The notes beneath the pieces were generated by a model, which saw only the letters and a program-made list of their open reading frames with translations, was not told where the DNA came from and searched no databases. A program made the position numbers and the translations under genes. Source: JBEIVB01 sp040374085 (GTDB lineage Bacteria; Bacteroidota; Bacteroidia; UBA4408). Taken from it: DNA of 10,936 bases. The stretch is taken from the NCBI GenBank assembly GCA_040374085.1, contig JBEIVB010000082.1, positions 1 through 10,936 of the forward strand, given 5' to 3'. Every line of letters begins with the position of its first letter. Within the stretch, counting starts at the first letter, position 1. This document shows positions 5,702 to 10,936 of the stretch, one piece after another.

Positions 5702-6511
5702 CTAAAAAGCCGCCTGAAGGGACAGTTGAGGAGAAAAGCCCAGCTTACTGTGATGGGATGCGGCAAAGTCGAGGCTTATGCGGTTCATCTTATAACCCAC
5801 CCCAAACGAACTGTTGGAATAACCACCGGCTTCGAGACCTCCGCGCAAAAAGAGGTTCTGAAACGCCAGATACTCTATTCCTACGCGGGCAACGGGTGCG
5901 TTCTGCACATCTTTTTGTGCCTCTGCCAACACCACCACCTTTGTAGAAACCTCATACCGAATGCCCAACCTGCCCACGGTGGGAATGCGCTCCAATCCAT
6001 CGGGCGAAGCTTTTGCGCGGGTGGGATTGTAGATGTGGGCACCCACCCATAGGCGGGGCAACACTTTTGCCTGCACTCCCAGTTCAGCCGCCACGCGGCC
6101 CGAGGAGCCGTATACATCGCCAATGCTTACCCCCAAATAATTGATCTGCGCCCCCACCCTTAGGTTGGGGCCAAAGCTGCGGGCGTATGCCAGGCCTACT
6201 CTGTTTTCGTTATAATTTCGGTTGCCGAGCCTACCGTAACTCAAGGCCCAGGTTCCACCCAGAGCCGGTGCAACCACTGCAAATGCACTGCGCGACAAAG
6301 CCGGTATAAGATATGCTTGATGATGATAAATGCCGGCTTGCCATTGGTTTACGGCAGCCAAACCGGCTTGGTTGTGAAACCCAGACCAGAGGTCGGCCTG
6401 TGCGGCATAGGCGTTGCCGAGCGCGGCTGCACGAGCACCGGCCGGTTCGTTTGCGTTTCGGGCGTGGGCCGGAAACCACAGCAAAACAAGAATGAACAAC
6501 GCGCGCTTCAT
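5702..6511 (-). CDS. Outer-membrane beta-barrel protein, PorV/PorQ-like
   Basis: This 269-aa protein has a signal peptide (MKRALFILVLLWFPAHA, likely cut after A17). The motif PAGARAAALGNAYAAQADLW follows, then HNQAGLAAV. This is the N-terminal signature of the PorV/PorQ/UPF0164 outer-membrane family. The rest is a run of alternating amphipathic strands (for example VGLAYARSFGPNLRVGAQIN and IYNPTR), and the chain ends in Phe, as usual for barrels assembled by the BAM complex. Some family members act in type IX secretion, but at 269 aa this one is shorter than typical PorV or PorQ and no such role can be assigned. It starts 9 nt after the purE stop and is probably the last gene of the purN-purE operon. 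Confidence 0.75.
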   Translation of the reverse strand: MKRALFILVLLWFPAHARNANEPAGARAAALGNAYAAQADLWSGFHNQAGLAAVNQWQAGIYHHQAYLIPALSRSAFAVVAPALGGTWALSYGRLGNRNYNENRVGLAYARSFGPNLRVGAQINYLGVSIGDVYGSSGRVAAELGVQAKVLPRLWVGAHIYNPTRAKASPDGLERIPTVGRLGIRYEVSTKVVVLAEAQKDVQNAPVARVGIEYLAFQNLFLRGGLEAGGYSNSSFGVGYKMNRISLDFAASHHSKLGFSPQLSLQAAF

Positions 6512-6520
6512 GGCACCAAG

Positions 6521-7006
6521 TTATGCCTTGTTGCGTAAGGCTGCATCGTCGTTGCGCACTTTTTCTTCGAGGCCCTTGCGGTACTCCTCAAGCTTTTCGG
6601 CCAATCCGGCATCGGTTATGGAGAGCATGCGAAGGGCCAGCAAGGCCGCGTTAGCGGCAGCGTTTACCGCAACCGTTGCCACCGGAATGCCGTTGGGCAT
6701 TTGCACAATGGAAAGCAGACTGTCCCACCCGTCGAGGGAGTTGGTGGATTTTACAGGAACGCCTACTACAGGAAGCGTGGTGAGCGAGGCCACCATGCCG
6801 GGCAAATGCGCTGCTCCTCCGGCACCGGCCACAATAACCTGTACCCCGCGGCTGCGTGCCTCTTTGGCAAATGCAACCATGTGCTCGGGTGTGCGGTGAG
6901 CCGACACAATGCTCACTTCATACGGCACAGAAAAGGATTTCAATACGTCGGCGGCAGCCTGCATGACCACAAGGTCAGAACCGCTGCCCATAATGATGCT
7001 AACCAT
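6521..7006 (-). CDS. purE: N5-carboxyaminoimidazole ribonucleotide mutase
   Basis: PurE class I (161 aa) converts N5-CAIR to CAIR in de novo purine synthesis in the cytoplasm, normally together with PurK. Seen here are the substrate-binding GSGSD (7-11), SAHRTP with H37 (equivalent to the catalytic His of the E. coli enzyme), AGAGGAAHLPGMVAS (60-74), and SLLSIVQMPNGIPVATVA with the following alanine-rich helix. The length is normal. The ATG at 7006 lies inside the end of purN (8-nt overlap including both start and stop), so translation is probably coupled. A longer reading, to 7153, would run deep into purN and adds residues foreign to the family. Confidence 0.95.
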   Translation of the reverse strand: MVSIIMGSGSDLVVMQAAADVLKSFSVPYEVSIVSAHRTPEHMVAFAKEARSRGVQVIVAGAGGAAHLPGMVASLTTLPVVGVPVKSTNSLDGWDSLLSIVQMPNGIPVATVAVNAAANAALLALRMLSITDAGLAEKLEEYRKGLEEKVRNDDAALRNKA

Positions 7007-7589
7007 GATGTTTTTGTTGTAATAAGGTTTCTGACAATTTGCGCACCGCAAGCGGATAAGCCTTATGCTCAAGAGCGTGAATTTTTTCTGCCAAGGAATG
7101 GGCATCATCCGATGCCTCAACGGGTATGGACACCTGCTCCAGAATCGGACCACGGTCGAACTCCTCGTTTACAAGGTGAATGGTGATTCCGGTTTGGGCA
7201 TCGCCCGAGGCAATCACCGCTTCGTGCACGTGCTTGCCGTACATGCCTTTTCCGCCGTGCAAGGGCAACAAGGAGGGGTGTAGGTTGAGGATGCGGCCCG
7301 CGTAGGCTTCTACCACTTCTTTGGGCAACAGTCTAAGGTAGCCGGCCAACACCACCATGTCTATTCGGTTGTCTTTTAAAAACCGCAGCAGCAAAGAACC
7401 GTTGGCCATCTCCGGGTTGGTCCAACAAAACGCCGGCATTCCAACGGATTCGGCCCAAGATAAGACAGGTGCAGAGGCGCGGTTGCTCATCAGCAGGGCC
7501 ACCTTATGGGGGCCGCGCTGTTGTGCGTCGGCATAAATGGCTCGAGCGTTGGAGCCCGTGCCCGATGCTAAAATGGCCACGCGAATCAT
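6999..7589 (-). CDS. purN: Phosphoribosylglycinamide formyltransferase
   Basis: PurN (196 aa) transfers a formyl group from 10-formyl-tetrahydrofolate to GAR, the third step of purine synthesis. Seen are the phosphate-binding loop GTGSN (10-14) and the catalytic trio N102, H104 (ILNLHPSLLP) and D145 (NEEFDRGPIL). GKGMYGKHVHEAV, characteristic of the family, is also present. It heads a probable operon with purE (overlapping) and the barrel gene. The -7 element TACCTTTG ends only 4 nt before the ATG, suggesting a leaderless or nearly leaderless mRNA. Confidence 0.95.
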   Translation of the reverse strand: MIRVAILASGTGSNARAIYADAQQRGPHKVALLMSNRASAPVLSWAESVGMPAFCWTNPEMANGSLLLRFLKDNRIDMVVLAGYLRLLPKEVVEAYAGRILNLHPSLLPLHGGKGMYGKHVHEAVIASGDAQTGITIHLVNEEFDRGPILEQVSIPVEASDDAHSLAEKIHALEHKAYPLAVRKLSETLLQQKHHG

Positions 7590-7593
7590 GGCC

Positions 7594-7601
7594 CAAAGGT
7601 A
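7594..7601 (-). promoter_or_regulatory. -7 promoter element of purN
   Basis: TACCTTTG on the minus strand matches TAnnTTTG exactly. A TTTG at 7628-7625 lies 23 bp upstream as a possible -33 element. The gap to the ATG at 7589 is only 4 nt, so transcription should begin at or next to the start codon. No riboswitch could fit. Confidence 0.55.
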
Positions 7602-7634
7602 GCACTCTGAACGCCCTGTGTGGGCAAATTGCCC

Positions 7635-7642
7635 TACATTTG
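7635..7642 (+). promoter_or_regulatory. -7 promoter element of the acyltransferase operon
   Basis: TACATTTG matches TAnnTTTG exactly and ends 6 nt before the ATG at 7649, predicting a leader of only a few bases. No good -33 TTTG is seen. It faces away from the purN promoter within a 59-bp gap. Confidence 0.5.
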
Positions 7643-7648
7643 GAAAGG

Positions 7649-8467
7649 ATGGACAAGCCGTTTATCGACCTCGACGCCCTTATTGCCAGCAAAAACCCTC
7701 GTCTTTTGAAGGTTTTGCCGCGCTGGGTAATGCGTTACCTAAAGCGCATCATTCACCAGGAAGAGGTGAACGACTTTATGGCACGCCACAAAGAGGAGCA
7801 CGCCATAGCCTTTAGCCAATCGGTCATACGCGAGTTCAACATCACGCTAACGGTGAAAGGGCTGGAGCATGTGCCCGCCTCCGGTGGTTATGTGTTCGCT
7901 TCTAACCACCCGCTCGGTGGAATGGATGCTATGGCCATAGTTACTGCCCTGGCTCCGGTTCGGCGCGACATTAAGTTCATCGTAAACGACCTTTTGCTGC
8001 ACCTGCACAACCTGCGCGACATTTTCGTGGGGGTAAACAAACATGGGAAAACAGGAGCCGGAAGCCTGCTGAGCGTTGACGAGCTTTTTGCCTCCAATCA
8101 GGCGGTTTTTGTTTTTCCGGCCGGGCTGGTAAGCCGCAAGCACAACGGAAAAATAGAAGATCTGGAGTGGAAAAAAACCTTCATCACCCGCGCCAAAAAG
8201 CACGGAAAAGCCATTGTTCCGGTGTATGTAGATGGACGCAACTCCAACTTCTTTTACAACCTCAGCCGCATGCGTACCCGGCTTGGAATAAAGGCCAACA
8301 TTGAAATGCTCTACCTGGTAGATGAGATGTACCGCCAGCAAAACCAATCGTTTTCCATAATCTTTGGAAACCCAATACCGGCCGATGCGTTTACAAAAGA
8401 CAAAACCGACGCAGAGTGGGCTCAGTGGATGAAGCAGCAGGTGTACGCACTGGCCCCGAAAAGATAA
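7649..8467 (+). CDS. glsA: PlsC-like O-acyltransferase, probable aminolipid synthase GlsA/OlsA type
   Basis: This 272-aa lysophospholipid-acyltransferase-type protein has the catalytic motif NHPLGGMD (86-93), with H87 and D93 separated by five residues rather than the four of classical PlsC HX4D. FPAGLVSRK (156-164) corresponds to the acceptor-binding block. There is no strong membrane span; peripheral membrane attachment is likely. It is followed 13 nt later by an OlsB/GlsB-like N-acyltransferase. In Bacteroides such a pair makes glycine lipids: GlsB N-acylates glycine and GlsA adds the second acyl chain to the 3-hydroxy group. By that analogy this gene would do the O-acylation, but the amino acid used (glycine, ornithine or other) cannot be read from sequence. 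The ATG at 7649 was chosen over a longer frame from 7469 that would overlap purN. Confidence 0.8.
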   Translation: MDKPFIDLDALIASKNPRLLKVLPRWVMRYLKRIIHQEEVNDFMARHKEEHAIAFSQSVIREFNITLTVKGLEHVPASGGYVFASNHPLGGMDAMAIVTALAPVRRDIKFIVNDLLLHLHNLRDIFVGVNKHGKTGAGSLLSVDELFASNQAVFVFPAGLVSRKHNGKIEDLEWKKTFITRAKKHGKAIVPVYVDGRNSNFFYNLSRMRTRLGIKANIEMLYLVDEMYRQQNQSFSIIFGNPIPADAFTKDKTDAEWAQWMKQQVYALAPKR

Positions 8468-8480
8468 TGGTGTTTATATT

Positions 8481-9428
8481 ATGATTTCAGAACAACAGCC
8501 CCTTGTAGAACCCATCAGCCGAGATCTCTTGGAATCGGAGCTTTCGCGCGAGCGATTTTTGCGGAACACCAACAAAGGCAACAATCAACTCTTTGTTGTA
8601 AACGATGCCAATGCCCCAAATGTGCTGCGCGAAATTGGGCGGTTGCGCGAGCTTACCTTTAGGGCCTCAGGTGGCGGAACCGGTCACGCCCTAGATTTAG
8701 ACGAATTCGACAGCGGCCCTTTTGCCTACGATCAGTTGATTGTATACAGTCCGGAAGACCGCGAGATCATTGGTGGTTATCGATTTAAAGATTGTGCTTC
8801 TGCATTGGAAAACGGAAGGCTTCACCTTTCTACGGCCAACTATTTTTCTTTTAGTCCAACCTTTTTGGAAACGTATCTTCCCTATACCATTGAGTTGGGC
8901 CGAAGCTGGGTGCAGCCCATGTTTCAACCTTCAGTAAATCCCCGTAAAGGCGTATTTGCCTTAGACAACATTTGGGATGGGCTGGGCGCCATTGTGGTAG
9001 ACAACCCGCGCATCCGGTATTTCTTTGGCAAGGTTACCATGTACACCCGGTTTCAGCCTGAAGCAAGGGATCTGATTCTGTACTTCTTACACACCTATTT
9101 CCCCGACACCCAATCCCTATTAAAGCCCCACCACCCCTTGCCCATCAACACCGATGTGGCGCTCATGAAGCCTTTGTTTGAAGGACTCTCGTTTTCAGAA
9201 GCCTTTAAAGTATTAAATAAACGCGTGAGGGAGCTGGGAGAAAACATTCCTCCTCTGGTAAACATTTACATGAACCTATCCCCTACCATGAAAACCTTCG
9301 GAACGGCGCTGAATCCGCATTTTGGCGACGTTGAAGAAACGGGCATCATGGTTACCATTGCCGACATTTATCCCGAAAAAAAAGAGCGGCATATTGCCTC
9401 TTACAAGGGCAAATCCGAAACCACATGA
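8481..9428 (+). CDS. glsB: OlsB/GlsB-type N-acyltransferase (hemolysin-like GNAT fold)
   Basis: This 315-aa protein is of the acetyltransferase/hemolysin-like type (Acetyltransf_5, OlsB-related). The recognisable block is NVLREIGRLRELTFRASGGG (47-66), followed by LDLDEFD, YDQLIVY and EIIGGYR. ELGRSWVQP follows, and then a region rich in aromatic residues (NIWDGLG, RYFFGKVTMY). These enzymes transfer a 3-hydroxyacyl chain from an acyl carrier protein to an amino acid, the first step of ornithine or glycine lipid synthesis. The partner O-acyltransferase lies 13 nt upstream. The stop overlaps the engB start in an ATGA, so translation is probably coupled. The assignment to glycine lipid synthesis rests on Bacteroides precedent and context. 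Confidence 0.78.
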   Translation: MISEQQPLVEPISRDLLESELSRERFLRNTNKGNNQLFVVNDANAPNVLREIGRLRELTFRASGGGTGHALDLDEFDSGPFAYDQLIVYSPEDREIIGGYRFKDCASALENGRLHLSTANYFSFSPTFLETYLPYTIELGRSWVQPMFQPSVNPRKGVFALDNIWDGLGAIVVDNPRIRYFFGKVTMYTRFQPEARDLILYFLHTYFPDTQSLLKPHHPLPINTDVALMKPLFEGLSFSEAFKVLNKRVRELGENIPPLVNIYMNLSPTMKTFGTALNPHFGDVEETGIMVTIADIYPEKKERHIASYKGKSETT

Positions 9429-10042
9429 TCCGCAGCGCCGAGTTTGTTATTTCCAACACCGATACGGGCAAGTGCCCTGCTCCTACGTTTCCGGAGTATG
9501 CGTTTATTGGCCGCAGCAACGTGGGAAAATCTTCCCTCATTAACGCCCTAACCGGGTTTGGCGACTTAGCCAAAACCTCATCTAAGCCCGGCAAAACCCA
9601 GCTCATCAACCATTTCATCATAAACAAGCAAAACAATCCCTGGTACTTGGTGGATTTGCCCGGTTATGGCTATGCAAAGGCATCCAAAACCATGAAAGCG
9701 CGCTGGGAGTCGTTTATTTACCAGTACCTAGAAACCCGCCAAAATCTGCTGTGCACGTTTGTTTTAATCGACATTCGACACCCTGCCCAGGCCATAGACA
9801 TGCGCTTCTTGGAATGGATGGGTGAGCACGGCCTGCCCTTTGTGCTGGTGTTTACAAAGGCCGACAAGCTCAGCAAAACCGCAGCAGACAAAAGCCGGAA
9901 AGCATATTTAGACGGCATGCTCGAGCAATGGGAAGAGGCACCTATGGCTTTCCTTACCTCCGCAGAAAAACGCAACGGGTTGCCGGAAATTTTGAGTTTT
10001 ATAGAAGAAACAAATGCATTGATGCCGTCGAATCCTGCTTAG
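9425..10042 (+). CDS. engB: Ribosome biogenesis GTPase EngB (YihA/YsxC)
   Basis: This 205-aa small GTPase acts in maturation of the large ribosomal subunit. All G motifs are in place: G1 GRSNVGKSS (29-37), G2 PGKTQLIN with T58, G3 DLPGYG (77-82), G4 TKAD (144-147) and G5 TSA (178-180). The start ATG overlaps the upstream stop by four bases (ATGA). Its TAG stop overlaps the TAA of holA on the other strand. It is the third gene of a compact plus-strand unit with the two acyltransferases. This links an essential translation gene to lipid synthesis genes, probably by shared transcription only. Confidence 0.95.
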   Translation: MIRSAEFVISNTDTGKCPAPTFPEYAFIGRSNVGKSSLINALTGFGDLAKTSSKPGKTQLINHFIINKQNNPWYLVDLPGYGYAKASKTMKARWESFIYQYLETRQNLLCTFVLIDIRHPAQAIDMRFLEWMGEHGLPFVLVFTKADKLSKTAADKSRKAYLDGMLEQWEEAPMAFLTSAEKRNGLPEILSFIEETNALMPSNPA

Positions 10043-10936
10043 TGAACCACCTTAAATACCAGCTCCTGAAGCAGTTCCAGCTCGCTTACAGAGGGGTAAT
10101 CAACCCCTTTGAACTTTAGGTCGTATTCGCGTAGGTAGCCAATCACCTTGCGAAGCTTTGTAGGCGAATACGCGCGCGCTGCACGCGCCATAACCTCGGC
10201 TCCTTTAGGAGTAGTGCGAAATCGGGAGAGGATTCCGGGGGTGGTCAAATCGCCGGAGGCCTGTATTTGAATGATCTTGGCGAAGTAGGTATATAAACTA
10301 GATAGAATAACCGGTATCGGATTTTCTTTGGGGTGCTCGGCAAAATACCGTGCAATTTGGTTGGCACGCAACACCTGGCGCATGGCCAGAGCGTCTTGAA
10401 ATTCAAAGGTGTTGTAGTCGCGGCTGATGCCAATGTTGGCCATAACATCCTCGCGCGAGATAACGGCCTGTTCGTGACGACCGATCATAAGCTTTTGCAG
10501 CTCGTTCTGAATTTTGGCTAAATCGGTACCCAGATACTCTGCCAGAACCGGTACAGCATCGTCGGCCAAGCGGATGCCCTGTTCTTTGCAATAGGCGCTG
10601 ATCCAGGCCGGAATCTGGTAATCGCGTAAAGGCTCTGAGCGGAAATAAACGGCATGTGCCTCCATGGCTTTCGCCAATCCTTTTCGACCATCCAGTTTTT
10701 TGTGCTTATAACACAAAACCAATACCGTAGACTCCAGGGGTTTCTTTATGTAATCTTCGAGTAGGTTTCGGCTCTGTTTGCCCTTCTCTGTGGGTACCTC
10801 CTGATACTTCTCCAGGTCGCGAATTTCCTGAGCCTCCCGCACAATCACCACCTGGCGCTGCGCCATCATCGGAAATCGCTTGCATTCGTTGATGAGGCGA
10901 CCAAGGTCCAAATCTGCTCCATACAACACCGTTTGA
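10039..10936 (-). CDS. holA: DNA polymerase III delta subunit, partial (N-terminus beyond window)
   Basis: The frame stays open to the right edge, reading QTVLYGADLDL inward, so the apparent GTG start is internal. About 298 residues of a usual ~340 are visible. HolA opens the sliding clamp within the clamp-loader complex. Seen are FPMMAQRQVVIVREAQ, the family pattern after the (non-functional) P-loop region, then LVLCYKHKKLDGRKGL. The helical domains follow, with LGTDLAKIQNELQKL and ISRDYNTFEFQDALAMR. The C-terminal domain contains YFAKIIQIQ and ELELLQELVFKVVH. The stop overlaps the engB stop (convergent). Confidence 0.92.
   Translation of the reverse strand, partial: QTVLYGADLDLGRLINECKRFPMMAQRQVVIVREAQEIRDLEKYQEVPTEKGKQSRNLLEDYIKKPLESTVLVLCYKHKKLDGRKGLAKAMEAHAVYFRSEPLRDYQIPAWISAYCKEQGIRLADDAVPVLAEYLGTDLAKIQNELQKLMIGRHEQAVISREDVMANIGISRDYNTFEFQDALAMRQVLRANQIARYFAEHPKENPIPVILSSLYTYFAKIIQIQASGDLTTPGILSRFRTTPKGAEVMARAARAYSPTKLRKVIGYLREYDLKFKGVDYPSVSELELLQELVFKVVH

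Noticed and set aside
5359..5946. A 195-codon plus-strand open frame across the DUF983/barrel junction
   Set aside because: It is an out-of-frame shadow of DUF983 and antisense to the barrel gene; the sequence is low in recognisable structure and rich in Arg, Pro and His.
7007..7153. N-terminal extension of purE
   Set aside because: The extra 49 codons are a shadow of purN; the family start MVSIIMGSGSD matches the ATG at 7006.
7469..7648. N-terminal extension of the acyltransferase to an upstream start at 7469
   Set aside because: It would overlap purN on the other strand, lies upstream of the predicted -7 element, and adds residues unlike the family.

Overview
The window looks like ordinary chromosomal DNA of a member of the Bacteroidota, probably from the Flavobacteriia/Cytophagia side. 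Three things point there. Promoters match the Bacteroidota -7 consensus TAnnTTTG, and start codons lack Shine-Dalgarno sequences. The protein families are typical of the phylum: short tail-less SSBs, a CxxC/FCxxxC zinc-finger protein, a DUF983 protein, a PorV/PorQ-like barrel and an OlsA/OlsB-type aminolipid synthase pair. The housekeeping genes purN, purE, engB and holA are also present. No integrase, transposase, tRNA, rRNA or CRISPR array was seen.

Layout: (1) 1-1251 holds the C-terminal part of a GAF plus class III nucleotide cyclase protein whose start lies off the left edge. Its stop overlaps that of a small minus-strand zinc-finger gene (1248-1628). (2) 1629-1842 is a divergent promoter region with three head-to-tail copies of the 10-bp palindrome TAAACGTTTA. 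It is followed by two tandem paralogous single-stranded DNA-binding protein genes (1843-2202 and 2273-2635). (3) 2636-3146 is a 511-bp stretch without a convincing gene. It carries three copies of a hairpin-forming repeat and two copies of a second short repeat. (4) 3147-5204 (minus) is an ABC-F ATPase, divergent from a small DUF983 membrane protein (5315-5698). (5) 5702-7589 (minus) is a compact operon, purN-purE-outer-membrane barrel. (6) 7649-10042 (plus) is a compact operon with an O-acyltransferase, an N-acyltransferase and the GTPase engB. (7) The window ends inside holA (minus), whose stop overlaps that of engB.

How the genes work together: purN and purE catalyse two steps of de novo purine synthesis and are translationally coupled. 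The two acyltransferases together fit the two-step synthesis of acyl-oxyacyl amino-acid lipids (glycine or ornithine lipids). The ssb pair, holA and possibly the zinc-finger gene concern DNA. engB and the ABC-F protein act on the ribosome. The cyclase would make a cyclic nucleotide, predicted to be cAMP from its substrate-specifying residues.

The most unusual non-coding structures are the 10-bp-phased palindrome array in front of ssb and the cluster of structured intergenic repeats downstream of the ssb pair. No complete undescribed multi-gene system is evident.
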